64,000 bases of DNA, from the NCBI GenBank assembly GCA_028023455.1, contig JAQFVV010006220.1, positions 10,561,916-10,625,915 of the forward strand, written 5' to 3'. Position numbers and translations under genes: made by a program. The stretch's first letter is position 1; each line of letters begins with the position of its first letter. Under the pieces are notes generated by a model, which saw only the letters and a program-made list of their open reading frames with translations, had not been told where the DNA came from and made no database searches. Origin of the DNA: Epiperipatus broadwayi. Lineage: Eukaryota; Onychophora; Udeonychophora; Euonychophora; Peripatidae. Shown piece by piece: positions 25,836 to 39,223 of this stretch.

Positions 25836-25884
25836 TATAAATACATAATAAAATATATACAAAGATATATAAAATTAGCACGTG

Positions 25885-26715
25885 TTACGTGGACCATTTC
25901 TTCGATATATCAAAGCAAGTGTCTTTTCTATTTATAGCATTAATATTTCCATTAATATAGAATGCTTCTTTTATTTTCCTCTTATGATCATTTGATTCAG
26001 TGCATAAAATTACAGGATTGGAAGGAATAAAATTGTGTCCAGATTTCATGGAATGCTCCAAAAATACAGAAGATATATTGTTGTTCTTCTGAGCTCTCTT
26101 GTAAGTGTACATGTGTTGAGCAAGCCTAGTATTAACAGTAGCTTTAGTTTCACCATAATATACAGCAAGACATTTTTCTTGAGGACATGAAATGGAATAA
26201 ACTACATGTGGGGTGAATGAACGATCAATATGATCTTTTGAGTTGTTGATCAATCTATTAGAATTAGGAGGAGTTCTAAATCCAATTTTAAACTTATTGA
26301 ATAATGCTTTAGTTAATTTGTTAGATATTTTGGAAATGTAAGGAATAGTAATTCTAGGAAGTTGAACACATGGTACAACACTATTTATTTTATTATGGAA
26401 TTTAGAAATATAATTTTTAATAGACCAAAGTTTAAAACCTGCTTTCATCAAATCTTTAATAAAATTATTCAGATTTTCTTTTCTGTCTGCTTCATATTTA
26501 CAAAGATGCAAATTTCTAAATAAGAAAGAATTTAAACCAGCAAATTTATGTGATGCAGGTGAGTTAGATTTAGGGTGAATACAGCTTCTAATTTCAAAAG
26601 GCTTAATTATTATCTTGTAATCTATACAGTTATTATTTCTTGATAATGAAAGGTCAAGATATTTGATTTCTTTATTATTATTTTCATATACAATGCTAAA
26701 ATTAAAAACATTCAA
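25885..26715 (-). pseudogene. PLE-A endonuclease-containing ORF, left arm
   Basis: 276 codons open, 5'-truncated. Residues 1-25 are the RT palm end (IVYENNNKEIKYLDLSLS; the LDL segment follows motif C in PLEs). Residues about 55-110 are the thumb (HKFAGLNSFLFRN, LCKYEADRKEN). A basic linker follows, then the GIY-YIG endonuclease: VVYSISC at about 171, YYGET at about 187, R at about 197, and QHMYTYKRAQ. Conserved Cys and His of the linker and nuclease (CPQEKC, EHSMKSGHNF) are visible. The initiating Met is fortuitous. The frame has no internal stop and only a few changes from the right copy, so decay has barely started. No RT core, so it cannot be autonomous. Confidence 0.8.
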
Positions 26716-26718
26716 CTT

Positions 26719-27939
26719 ATGAATACATCCACTATGGCTACTATGGATGTGAAAGAATTATATGGATCTATTAATAGAAAATTATCCATTCAAATAGTGC
26801 ATGAAAAACTTTTGAGGACACATTGCCCTTCTGATAGAGTTAAATTTATTGTTGCTTTTCTTTCTTGGCTTGATTTGCACATTTTTACAATCTTTGAAAA
26901 CAAGTGGTATACTATGAAAGATGGATGGCCAATGGGCTTACCTGTCAGTGGCATTTTATCTAATGTCTATTTAAATGAATTTGAAAGCTCTATAATACTG
27001 AAATATTACAATTCCACTCTTGATTTTACATATATTCGGTATGTGGATGATATATTTATTATTTCCTCTATGGATAATATTTTACATATACGAGAAGAAC
27101 TTCAAAGTTTATCTAATTTATCACTTAGCATTGTATATGAAAATAATAATAAAGAAATCAAATATCTTGACCTTTCATTATCAAGAAATAATAACTGTAT
27201 AGATTACAAGATGATAATTAAGCCTTTTGAAATTAGAAGCTGTATTCACCCTAAATCTAACTCACCTGCATCACATAAATTTGCTGGTTTAAATTCTTTC
27301 TTATTTAGAAATTTTCATCTTTGTAAATATGAAGCAGACAGAAAAGAAAATCTGAATAATTTTATTAAAGATTTGATGAAAGCAGGTTTTAAACTTTGGT
27401 CTATTAAAAATTATATTTCTAAATTCCATAATAAAATAAATAGTGTTGTACCATGTGTTCAACTTCCTAGAATTACTATTCCTTACATTTCCAAAATATC
27501 TAACAAATTAACTAAAGCATTATTCGATAAGTTTAAAATTGGATTTAGAACTCCTCCTAATTCTAATAGATTGATCAACAACTCAAAAGATCATATTGAT
27601 CGTTCATTCACCCCGCATGTAGTTTATTCCATTTCATGTCCTCAAGAAAAATGTCTTGCTGTATATTATGGTGAAACTAAAGCTACTGTTAATACTAGGC
27701 TTGCTCAACACATGTACACTTACAAGAGAGCTCAGAAGAACAACAATATATCTTCTGTATTTTTGGAGCATTCCATGAAATCTGGACACAATTTTATTCC
27801 TTCCAATCCTGTAATTTTATGCACTGAATCAAATGATCATAAGAGGAAAATAAAAGAAGCATTCTATATTAATGGAAATATTAATGCTATAAATAGAAAA
27901 GACACTTGCTTTGATATATCGAAGAAATGGTCCACGTAA
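26719..27939 (+). pseudogene. PLE-A reverse transcriptase and GIY-YIG endonuclease, right arm
   Basis: 406 codons, open throughout but truncated at the N-terminus. Residues 8-20 (TMDVKELYGSI) are RT motif A. WPMGLPVSGILSNVYLNEFE (about 75-95) is motif B, and FTYIRYVDDIFIISS (about 104-118) is motif C with the catalytic YVDD. KEIKYLDLSLS follows, then thumb HKFAGLNSFLFRN and LCKYEADRKEN. The endonuclease has VVYSISC, then AVYYGET (about 315-322), NTRLAQHMYTY and, at the end, DTCFDISKKW. PLE reverse transcriptases lie close to telomerase. The missing part is the N-terminal region before motif A. It is followed by a 3' untranslated region of about 190 bp mirrored in the left arm. It is the best preserved coding sequence in the window; activity is excluded by the truncation. 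Confidence 0.85.
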
Positions 27940-27993
27940 CACGTGCTAATTTTATATATTTTTGTATATATTTTATTATGTATTTTTATGAAA

Positions 27994-28032
27994 GCTATGA
28001 TTATGAGGCATGGATCCTCGAAAACATTTAGC
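27994..28032 (+). ncRNA. hairpin-plus-GAAAAC module (degenerate hammerhead-like), right arm
   Basis: GCTATGATTATGA, stem GAGG (28005-28008) with CCTC (28016-28019), then GAAAAC and ATTTAGCAT. The last string can pair with ATGA/GCTAT upstream as a stem-I-like closure. The CTGATGA core is not intact. The same layout is seen in the 14.9-kb fragment. Confidence 0.35.
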
Positions 28033-28128
28033 ATATTTTTATTATATTTATTTATAACTTCTCTTTTTTAACTTTATTTTTAAGTTAATTTTTTTTTTTT
28101 ATTTATATTTTACGGGAAGTAATTTATT

Positions 28129-28143
28129 TTATCATAATGTATA
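28129..28143 (+). repeat. target-site duplication, right copy
   Basis: TTATCATAATGTATA, the partner of 25714-25728. Confidence 0.75.
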
Positions 28144-31100
28144 TATACTTGCATTATACAGATATGTGTAACTATGTCTATATATACATGTGTGTGGTAT
28201 GTGACTTCACGTATCTGTGTACGTGTTTAAACCATTATAATTTTTTATCATCTTATGCAAATATAAATAAAAATTTTAAAAAGCAGGATTTAGTAATTTT
28301 TTTAAAGTATCTAATTAACATAATTAAAAAAATTATAATTAGTTTTTTCCTGTTGTTACCATTTTTCTATTTCAATTGCTAATATCTAATTTTATGCAAT
28401 ATCTTATTATTGTAGTTTTTTGACTCATATGAACCAGTATTAAGACAAAGCAGAATTTATTGCTATTGTGGACCTGAACAAAGATGTTAAAGTTTTAACT
28501 TAAAAACCTTGAAATTACTTCAGTTTTTTCTTTTGTTATCAAACTTTAATAATTTTTCAATTATTAGTTTTTGTTTACTAAATAAATTTGAATAACTATT
28601 TGAAATTAACATGGAAATATTTCATTAATTAGTTAATGCTAGACCACGGCTCCCAAAGTCAAAAGTTTAGAGATAAAGTAAAGCTAGATTTGCTTGAAAG
28701 TATTTTTTTTAAAAATTTACTTTTTATTATATCTAATATGATTATACGATTTAAATAGTGTTTTTAAATAAATATAATAATTTGTAAAATATATTGTGTA
28801 TTATATACTTTGCCTAAAAATGGTGGAATGACTAAACAATATAATACTATGACTAAGCAATAATATTTGATCACCACCAGTTGTAATTTGCTATTGCCTA
28901 CCACTTTCTTCTCATACTTTATTCTAATATTTAAATTTCAACGCTATGCCATAAACTTTAATTAATTGACTTTATTTTATTAAATAAAATGAAATCTATA
29001 AATATGTATTCTATACTAAGTTTTTTTGGCCATGGCAGATTAGGTATTATTTCAAAGAGGCTGTGTAATACATTTGACCGCTGTTGAGAATAGTTTAATC
29101 TCAAGATTAATGTATTAATTGCATTAAAATAATTAGTTAACACAATAATGTTTATATTATATATATTTGTTAAAAAATAAGTTATATAATAAATCTTAGT
29201 TATTGACAAAATCAAAATTATCTCTTTGATTTAAACTCAATATCGAGTTTACATTTTATAGCAATATCTGTTTACACGCTGTTTATTGTGTTATTATTAT
29301 AGATATAATACATATCTCCATACTTTCCCATTCTTTTTAAATTCATATAAATAAAGACATAATAAAAGGCAAATGATCCCCAAGATGCATTTCGTACTGA
29401 TCCAGCACTCATCGGTTGGCCCATGTCACTATCTCTCATATATATCTCTATTACATGAAGAGTATTTATCTACTTTTTTTTTTTTTAAAAAAGCAAGCTT
29501 TAATTTATTTATTTATTGAACTTAAGTTTTTTAAAGAAGCAAATAGATAGGTAGACAAATTAAATAAAAACTAATAAAAAAGCAAAATCTACTTAAAATA
29601 TGACAGCCATCTAAAAACATTTCAGAACCCATTAAAAATATTCTGAATAATGTTACCACCAGATACTTAATAAATTATGTTTTATTAAAAATTCTAAGCA
29701 GGATATATATACATATTAAAGAAAGATGCATTAAAAAATCTTAAGAAAACATATTTAAAACTATTATTTAAAATACGTTAATATTTAAATATCAGTCATT
29801 TACAAAGCATAAAATAGCTTTGAATACAAACAAACAAATGATCAAAAAATCTATTAAGTTAAACAAAAATAATAACACAAGCAGCAGAAAAGATGAAATC
29901 ATATTGCAAATGAACTTTCAGATTTAAAATAATTCCAACTTGATTACTAATTTTGAATTATATGATTATAGACATTCATACTTCAAAATTATAACACTAA
30001 CGAAACAAAAAAAGCACACAAACAGTAAAACCAGAAGAATTAGCTTGGGAACAATTCTTTGTAACATTTATATGAACTAAGCTATGAATCACAAACACAT
30101 CTGCATATGTGACATTCTGAACTTTTAAATATGTCTGTATGACATATATGATATATTGTGATGCTGTCTTAACTTCTTCTCCACTGAACTTATTTTCTTA
30201 ATGACTTTCACATCTTGTGTAATTATAGTTCTTCATTGTAATCTATCCTCAGCCTCGTCTTTCTAATGAAATGAATAAATATAATACCTATTTAGAATAT
30301 ATTTGAGGTAATCTTCTAATATAAATGAGATGAAATCTTTTATAAAATCAGTTCTCTGTTAAATACTTCTTTAAAGAAGATTATTATTATTATTTATTCT
30401 TTTATATACACAATTCAGTAAAAGTGCATCCTTAAAACTGTAGATTCAAAAGTAACACATTCAGGAATTGGTCTTTTGATCTTACAATCATATTTTCAGA
30501 AACTCATTGAGCACTCTCTAGTAATCTTTCCAACGCCTTTGTAATACAACAATAAAAGACAATGTAAAGTCTATATTTTTATTCCTTGTAATAAAAAGAA
30601 AAATAATTAAATGATTTACTGCTTGTGAGTTTCTAAAAATTGTAAACACCACAAGTGACAGAACTGAAATTATGGCTCATAAACCTTGTGCTGACTGTTG
30701 TTGCAAGGCTTTGCCATATTGTTGACAATAATTTTCTTATATAAGGTATAAAGTCAATTTTGGTTTGTGAGTCTATGTATCATGATTGCATTTATAGTTA
30801 AATAATTATGTCTTCTTAACGAAAACATCATTACATTTATCGGTTTCTTGTTAAATACTCTACTAATGAGATTTTACCTAATTAGTCTATAAATTAAGCA
30901 GAAAATTATAAATCAACTTTTAGTTTTTTCAGAAAATTCTTTTTTTACTTGTGGTCTTTATTTTTAGGAATCTCACCAGCACTGAATTTATATTCATTTT
31001 GCATTATACTTGATTTCCAACTCCAAATCTTCAGATCCATAAAGAGGCCAGTGGCATATTTTTAATAATAATTTAAGGAGGTTTACCTTCCACACTACTA

Positions 31101-33295
31101 TCAATTTTAAGTTTAGTTTCTATGTACACATAAAATGAGAAATTGATTATAGATAAATACCATAGTTCTAATTAGAGTCATAGGAAGATATGATATCTAC
31201 AGCCAAGGAACATTGTTATTTTATTGTAGTGTAATAAATGAATTCTCTTTTCTTGCATAATAGTTGTATTTTTAACCATCAATTAATCTTTTATTGGTTT
31301 ATACATTACATTGACAAAAACATTTGGCTAGTTATTTTAGTGCAAGTATTCAAAATAGGATGACATTGATATCAAGTTTCTATGAGCTGACATCTGCTTT
31401 TTGTCTTAAAGCAAATAAAGAGATACATGGTGTTTTAAAACAGTGTTATTGTATTAAGCCTGATTAATATAAGTGAATTTGCTTTTGCAGTCCTTATCTA
31501 CAAGACTTTTCAGCATAAATACCTGTATAACTGAGCCAAGAAAAGCAAAGAATATTTTTCCATTTTCTTGGATGAGTTGTAATCAGGCCATAACTTTAAT
31601 CTCTCTATGGCTGATATTATTTGTTCTGAGAGAGATGATAAAAAGAGAAAAGTGAGGGAAGGATGGTAACTAAAAATCATTATGCCATCAATAAAAAGGA
31701 TTCTAGCAGTCCTCTTTCTAAAAAATAGCATTTGTTATTAGTATGTAAATTTACTCCTAGAAAATCAATTTTATGATAATCTGTTATTTAATATTCAAAA
31801 ATAACTTTAAATTTAGATCTCAACTTCCTTTAGTCACATGATGCTAGGATTATGATACAACTCAGTAATGAAAGTGCTCAGTTTTAAATAAAATTTTCTT
31901 TATTACAAATTCAAACCTGTTGTTATTAAATGTTTTAATATTTTTTGAATCATTACAATTATTGCAAAAAAACAGGATAAAAAATTTATTCTAGTCATAT
32001 CATATTTAATATTTTTCTATTATCTGCTTGGATAAATAAATCATTTATTTTATTTTTTAAAGATAAAAGCAAAAGTCTTAAAAACATTTTATTGCCTATT
32101 TATTCTGACTTTCACTAAGATTCTTTAATAAGAATTTTAAAAAAACATCTCAAAACTCTCACATTCTAACTATAATTTTTATTTTTAAAAAATAGATAGG
32201 TAAAGTACACACTTATTATCAATAATTTATCTTTTCCAATTATTTTTAATACCTTTTAGAAAAAAAAGCAGACATAATTATTACCTAATTTCTGAAAATT
32301 TATAATATTCTCTATTATAAAGTTCTTTTGTGATAAAATTTTTGTCTTATTTAGTCTCTTATTTCTTCTTAAAAATAGGAATTATTATATTATCTATTTT
32401 TATAATTTAATTATAAACACATTTATCTCACTTTTTAAAGGAAAATTATTTCCAGATCATTTTTTATATTAATATATTTAGATTCCAATCAATCAAGCAT
32501 CAACATAAAAAAAAAAATCTATTTTCATAAAAGTAAATAAAGTTATTTCTTTAAATATTGAAAAGAAAAAGTATATAAATCCACCAAGAGTACGCAGAGA
32601 ATATTTAGAAGTTTGAACTGCATAATAAAAATCCTCTTTTATCTTAGGATAGAGCAAAAAAAAAAGAAAAAGTTAATTAAAGGTATTTGTTTCTAACAAT
32701 ATAAACATTGCAATATTTAAAAATATAACATCTGTTTCAAGGTTAAGAAAATATGTTTTAAAATTATAATTTTTGCTATTTAGTTAATAATAAAAATTTC
32801 AATCCTATTGTATTGGTTGTATTTTCCATTGTATAGTTAACTGACTAAATAATATAAAATTAAATACAATTTTCTGCATCAATTTCTATGTATTTAGTGG
32901 CCTTGTTAAAACTTTTACTATGAAATATCAGTTTGAATTTTGAGTGAATTTTGCTCACCTATTCATCTGTAATTTTTTTAATGGATATTTTTGTTGCATG
33001 AATATTTTACTTTCATTTGTTCATTTTTAATTTATTTATATGACTACCAGACAATTAATTGTTTACTGACTTATTGTCAGGTGTTAATTATCTCATGTAT
33101 TGTATGTTTTGTTATAATATCTTTGGGAAAAAAATATTAATTATGTTTGAAATTGTTTATTATTTAAAACAAATTGATTTTTGCTTGTTTAGAGTATTGC
33201 TCTTTTTTCTTTTTCTTCATCTTATAGAATTCTTTTTTTTTTTTTTTGCATATAAAATCTGGTCTAAAATCATAAAAACATGTATAGCTAATTTT
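28144..33295. other. AT-rich sequence with no identified gene
   Basis: Five kilobases without a supported feature. Near 28640 the minus strand reads GGGAGCCGTGGTCTAGCATT, vaguely tRNA-like, but no B box follows. Short frames at 28958-29215 and 31473-31731 look random. I see no exon with a plausible domain. Confidence 0.4.
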
Positions 33296-33296
33296 G

Positions 33297-33417
33297 GTAC
33301 TTGTGTTCATGTTTGTGACAACAAAATGCCATAGCGCTTGCAGAATGCCATATTAAATCACAACAACAGCATTCTTTTGTCACAAACATGGGATGTAGGT
33401 CTAATACACAAGTACCC
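33297..33417. repeat. small foldback repeat
   Basis: Left arm 33297-33330 (GGTACTTGTGT, CATGTTTGTGACAACAAAATGC) pairs with right arm 33370-33417 (GCATTCTTTTGTCACAAACATG, ACACAAGTACC). The right arm has a 13-base insertion. The spacer contains GCGCTTGC. MITE-like in size; no flanking duplication recognised. Confidence 0.5.
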
Positions 33418-33451
33418 TAACTTCTATTGTAGAGCATCATAGTTTATATCA

Positions 33452-33491
33452 GGTGGCTGGACCATAGGCACTATGGTAGTGCAGCGCCACC
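33452..33491 (+). other. strong two-tier hairpin
   Basis: Outer stem GGTGGC/GCCACC (33452-33457 with 33486-33491) encloses an inner stem CCATAG/CTATGG. It is much GC-richer than its context. It could be a structured RNA fragment or part of the adjacent foldback element. Too short for a standard miRNA precursor. Confidence 0.4.
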
Positions 33492-33499
33492 AACCCAAA

Positions 33500-34230
33500 T
33501 TAATTATTAAATTTTGTTTGGAAAATATCAATAATAAATATTTAATATTTTGCATAATTATTATGTAAATATAACTAGTTAAATCATTTTTAAAAAGAAT
33601 TATTTTTAAGTGATACTTGAGATTCTCATTCAATGCTGCTATTAATTATAGCAGTGACAGAAGCATCATATTTGAGGAATTTCAGCATGTTCCACCAAGA
33701 TTCATTTGCTTTTGTAAATGAGTGTAACAAATACTATTAAAACTGCTCACTGACCAGCATCAATAGTTATTTGAGAGTGGTATGTTTATTTATTGTGGTT
33801 TCTCTTCAGAGTAAATAAATGTTTACTGTCTTCATTTAGAATGAGCAAAAAATATTTTTTTTTTCTTAATTAATATTTATAAATTAAACTATAAATATTT
33901 ATTACAGAAAAATATAACAAAATAATAAGAGAAATATTATTTTAAATATTTATCATGATGAGCGTTGGTGTTGAAACATATAAAAAAATTACATTTACTC
34001 AATTGACATTATATAAAAAAAAATTGAAATAAAAAGTAAGGATCCATTTATTCCAGATATTACTTTTTGTCAAATAGCAGTTAGTAAAAACAAAAAATTC
34101 ATTGGATTTTGCTATATTTATTATTATCCCAGCAAGTTTAAATAAACCCAACACAATTTGAAGTATCTATATATAATCCTTTTAAACATTTTTCTTCTTC
34201 TCTTCCTTTATTTCTGCTATCTTCATATAC
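33500..34230. other. AT-rich sequence with no identified gene
   Basis: No feature recognised. Confidence 0.4.
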
Positions 34231-34275
34231 AATATTGCAATTTAAATAATTCTTCTTACACTTTTTTTATCAAAA

Positions 34276-34622
<347 letters not shown>

Positions 34623-35116
34623 AAATTCAAATACACATAACAATATAACCATTATATAATACATTTCATATTTTATACAAATTTATAAATTCTCAGAATT
34701 ACTATTAACTTTTTAAAATTCTTTAATACATATTATACCTCTTATATACAATTACTTTTCTAATTTTTAATTATTAATTACTCTTTTCTATCTTCCTAAA
34801 AGATAAGAAGAACCAAAGAATGATATATTAATAGTGATAAGAGTAATAAAATTGAGGCAGTAAAAAAGGTAAGGTTAGTGTATGATGTTAAAAGATAATA
34901 TGTATAAAATAAAATATTATGGATATTAGAATAATAGGAAGATAGGAAAGAATAATTAAGAATTAAAAATTAGTAAAATAATTGTGTATAAGAGGTATAA
35001 TATGTATTAAAGAATTTAAAGAAGTTAATAGAAAATTAATAATTTAAAAAATTGATAAATTTGTATAAAATATGAAAGGTAATATGTAATGGTTATATTG
35101 TTATGTGTATTTGAAT

Positions 35117-35165
35117 TTGTAAATCTGATGAAGACTGCAAGGTATAGTCAAAACTGTAATAATAA
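35117..35165 (+). ncRNA. hammerhead ribozyme motif, right arm of foldback (mutated)
   Basis: CTGATGA (35125-35131), A, stem II GACT/AGTC (35133-35136 with 35146-35149), then AAAAC where GAAAC is expected. The G12-equivalent is changed to A, which should abolish cleavage. Stem II keeps pairing although its sequence differs from the left arm (GACT/AGTC against ACTG/CAGT). Confidence 0.5.
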
Positions 35166-35221
35166 TAATAATAATAATAATAAGTTTTTGCTGAAAAAGT
35201 GTATATGAATTACAATTTGAA

Positions 35222-38200
35222 GTAACAAAACAAATTTATTTAATGTCAAATAAAATAAAAAAAAGAATAATGAATAAATAGCAATCATAAATTTCATTAG
35301 AAATCTCTGTCTGTAAATAAGATTCTGACTGTGTGGGTCAATTTCTACAAATTCACAATAGTATATAATTATAACTCATTTCATGCATCTTAAATGAAGC
35401 AGGTTCTTTACACATTAATTCAAGTATAACAGAATTACATGATGATTTTAATCTTTGGCAGTTACCACATCTACAATATTGAACTACACTCGCAATTATT
35501 ATGCTTCCACATACACTCTCGAATAAACCCTAATGTGTGTTTTTTTATATATATGTGTCTATATTTGCATAATTATGTTTTTTTATATATATGTGTCTAT
35601 TTTTGCATAATTATTTTTCATTAGCATAATTTAATGTTTAATATATATTTAAAGATATTATTGGCATATGTGGATTTTCTAGAATAGCATAATAATGAGA
35701 TATTTTACTCATATACTGTCTACAAATATTTACATGATTCAATAATAAACTTTTATTTACATTCATGTATATACTATACATGCACAGACAGTCCACATCT
35801 TTTAACAATCATTGGTATGGAAAAAGTACAATTGCAGATTTTTAGATAATTGAAAATCTCAAAGCTATCCACAATAATAATAATCAAATGATTAACTAAC
35901 TATTTATGAATTCATAAGCAATTCAAGCACTAAAAGTGACAGTGGAGACATACTCTGACACTCTACCACTGTACTACACCATGCAGGGTAAAGTGATCCT
36001 CAAAGACAGGATTTAATTCTAGTATTACATCACAAAGAATTATTGGATGTTATCTGTTGGAAAATAAATATGACAAAGCAGCGTATCATGTTATAATCCA
36101 ATGAGATGCTGCTTTTAGATTATTAAAAAGCTTTCAGAGCAAATTTTTGAAGCAAAGATATTTTTTTCAAATATCTATAGTCCATGGTTCATCATATTTA
36201 GTGGTTAATATATATCTCAACAATGGCAGACAAAGTATCAATTCAAGATCAATGACTACTCAGAAATTCAAACAGAAACTTGCTGTAAAAACAACACTTT
36301 TTTGTGGAAAAAGAAAATGAGAGGCATTTACTCACTATTTTCTCTATTTTATAAACTTTATTAATAGACCATTCAATTAATAAAGCTAAATTAAAAATTT
36401 TAAATATATATGTTATATTTAACACATTATGGCACAACTATATATTTACTGGAGTGACTTCTAAATAACAAATTTAAATTTCTTTTTTTTCAATTTTTTT
36501 GACCACTCATGAAAGAAACTTAATAGTTTTTTTTTTTTTTAGTTTGTTAGTACCATTTATTTATTTATAATTTTTGTAATATTTTTTTATTAAATATAAT
36601 ATGGCTATAAATTGGGTTTATTTGTTGGGAATACTATAGATGTCATGACTAAGTCTTATTGTTCATGTATTGTGCTTTTAAAGTTCATTTGAGGAAAGTT
36701 GATGGAATGATCTTGTAAACTCCTTTGAATCGATGAGTTGATAAAGTAGTTGCATCATTTTATTCTCAAGTGGTGCAGTATTTATTCCAGTATTTACCAT
36801 GGCATGATGTTGGAGCTTGAGCTCATGCATGGTAGGCATATGAGCTGTTTGGAATTGCAGAGACTGGGGTGGAAACAATGTAGAGAACAGTTATTGTCTG
36901 ATATAATGACAGCTTCAAGGTTTAAATTATGCAAATTGGCCTTGTGGTATGGTAATAATAAATTTTTGACAAATGGTTGTTAGAAGAGTGGGATTACAAT
37001 GTTGTGTTTTTAAGTCTAGGTTTTTTAATGACTTTTTGCATTGGTTCTCTTAAAATGTGAAATTGGCTTATTCATTAATGGACTTGAAGTATCTTTGCTA
37101 TTACTAAGATGAGAATTGATCTTGGTGATACTGGCATAATTTTTTTAGCTAAAGCTGTAAACATTGTGAAATAGGTTTTGGCACAAACCACTTGGTCATA
37201 GACTTGGGTGGCAGTCATTTTGATTGGTTTTAATGATTTAAAAATGTCATTTTTTTTTTAAAGAAAAAGCTTTGATAAATGTAAATTTGTTTTAGAAAAG
37301 ATATGTTATATGATTAATTGTTGTTAATTATTTCAATATATGTTAAATTTACCTGAAATATTGCAGATTCTGAGTGACTTTTGGGAAGTTTAAACTTGGA
37401 AATTTTTGCTTGTTACCTAGCAATACAAAGGTTTGCTGCTGCTAATCAAATAGTTATTCTTGCAAATTCCACATATTTAAATAAATCATACGCTATAGTT
37501 TAAAATAACAATAATAGTATATAAAAGCTCTTTTTGGAAAATATTGATTTTTGATCTTTTCAATATACAATCTACATTACCTACATAGCAACATCATTAA
37601 TTTTATACAAAAGAGATAGATGTCACTATGTATGCAATGTAAACCATAATTGTAAAGTAATTCCAACACAATAAAAAGGGCAAAAATCAATATTTGCTGA
37701 AAAGAGTTTTTATCAAAGATGTAATTTGCCATTTTATAGCTAGTAGTGTACTTTATTATTATTGTAGTACAAATTATGAAACCCATATTAATAAGCAAAG
37801 AATATTAATTTCTTATTGATTATATACTGTCTAAATCCATCTTGACTCTTGCATATCTTTATAAACTCATATGATGACATCATGTAGATTAATATCAGAA
37901 AACTTTATTAACACTGAACAAAATATCATAACAAATAATCAAATAATTAAATAAAGAAAAGTGTTGACTTTGCAATTTTTTCCCTTCATCGTTAACTAAC
38001 ATTCATAGAATGCGTGATTGATGTAGAGCGTTTTATTTTATCGTAGTGTGATTATTATGCATAATCATTTTAATTCAATATTAGAGAAAGACAACTCTAC
38101 TGGAAATTCCTGATTAAATTAATTTAAATATCATTATTTTATTCCTTTTTCTAATGATGTTTACATCTTTCTCAGAATCTATCTCAAAAGGAAATTAATG

Positions 38201-38310
38201 ACTTTTTTTTAATTGTGTGTATAAAGTATGAATAAGTGTGTGTATTGTGGCTATATTTCCAAATATAAACCAGACAAAACAATATTTGTTCATATATGTA
38301 AATTGTTTGC
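35222..38310. other. AT-rich sequence with two weak features
   Basis: At 35920-35990 the minus strand reads GGTGTAGTACAGTGGTAGAG, close to a tRNA A box, with only a degenerate B box; possibly an old SINE. From 36660 to 37230 the composition is more balanced and both strands have frames of 60-80 codons; a minus-strand stretch reads protein-like but I recognise no domain. The rest is unremarkable. Confidence 0.35.
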
Positions 38311-38315
38311 CTGAA

Positions 38316-38620
38316 GGGTTGTGATGGTGGCATTTTGGTAGAAATTATGGGATGGACTATTTTCATCATGTAATATTAAATATTGAATGTCTTTAGAAAA
38401 ATTTTAAACTTTATTTAAACTTTTTAATTACATTCATCTTTTAGTAATAGCACTCAGTTTAGTATGGAATGCAATATTTCAAGTAGTATTAATCTCCTCT
38501 CTTCTTTGTGACAATATTAGCATGGAAATTAAAATGGATCTTTAGAAATATAGAATTTTAAGGTAACACTCTAATCCATTATTTTATCAACTTTTACTAA
38601 TATGAATTGTCTGAATTAGA
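38316..38620 (-). repeat. tRNA-derived SINE, copy 2
   Basis: Aligns with 3896-4235 over its whole length in the same orientation. A-box-like TGGATTAGAGTG and a degraded B box (near 38534-38522) are visible, followed by the shared 3' body. Confidence 0.5.
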
Positions 38621-38624
38621 ACTA

Positions 38625-39220
38625 TAGTAAGCAATTCTAATATATATCAACTTATCTTATGAAATGTTAAATGTAAGTTAAAATAATATTTTTAGGTAAT
38701 TTATAGGTTGTTATATTTCACCACTAATTTCTATAAATGATTTAATTATATTTGGTTACTAATTTATATAAACAATTTACTTGAAAATAATTTTTTTAAT
38801 TGCATATATTAATAAAATATATACATGTTTTTAAAATGGCATGCACATAACTGAACCTGTCAAATTTTAAAATCAAGATCACATAATATTCACATAAATA
38901 GTCTGAAGGATTTGATTTTGTTTTCTATAATTATTTATGCAAAATTGATTACTTTAAGATGTGAATACTTCAGCACTTTTATTTCTTGATGTATCATTTC
39001 ACATGCAGTTACAAATAATGTATATAATTTTAAGTACACATAAGTTACAAACATATTTTTGATATTATAATATTTTATATGTTAATAGTTAGGATAATTA
39101 TTTTTTCATCATAAAAGCTGCATTATTATATTTGTATTTAACCATTACTTGATTTGGATCATCTAGGATTATACATCCCTTTAAGATTCAATATCTTAAA
39201 TAATCTCATAATAATCATCA
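38625..39220. other. AT-rich sequence with no identified gene
   Basis: No feature recognised between two SINE copies. Confidence 0.4.
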
Positions 39221-39223
39221 TCT

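Larger units (their letters stand above)
25729..28128. mobile_element. head-to-head pair of Penelope-like elements (PLE-A) inserted as one unit
   Basis: Two 5'-truncated copies of one PLE lie head to head, their 3' ends facing outward. The left copy (minus) begins just after RT motif C; the right copy (plus) begins at RT motif A. So 420 bp of RT core (26707-27126) form the unpaired centre, and the arms (about 980 bp) are nearly identical at nucleotide level, including the 3' untranslated parts out to ...TTTTTAAGTTAA. Both outer edges abut the same 15-bp sequence. PLEs integrate by target-primed reverse transcription using a GIY-YIG nuclease. A palindrome inside a single duplication suggests priming on both cut strands in one event (inference). 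The near-identity of the arms suggests youth or gene conversion. Confidence 0.8.

Noticed and set aside
28630-28670. tRNA-like GGGAGCCGTGGTCTAGC on the minus strand
   Set aside because: No B box or cloverleaf; not a tRNA gene.
36660-37230. Possible gene island with frames on both strands
   Set aside because: Protein-like on the minus strand but with stops and no recognisable domain; left as unidentified.
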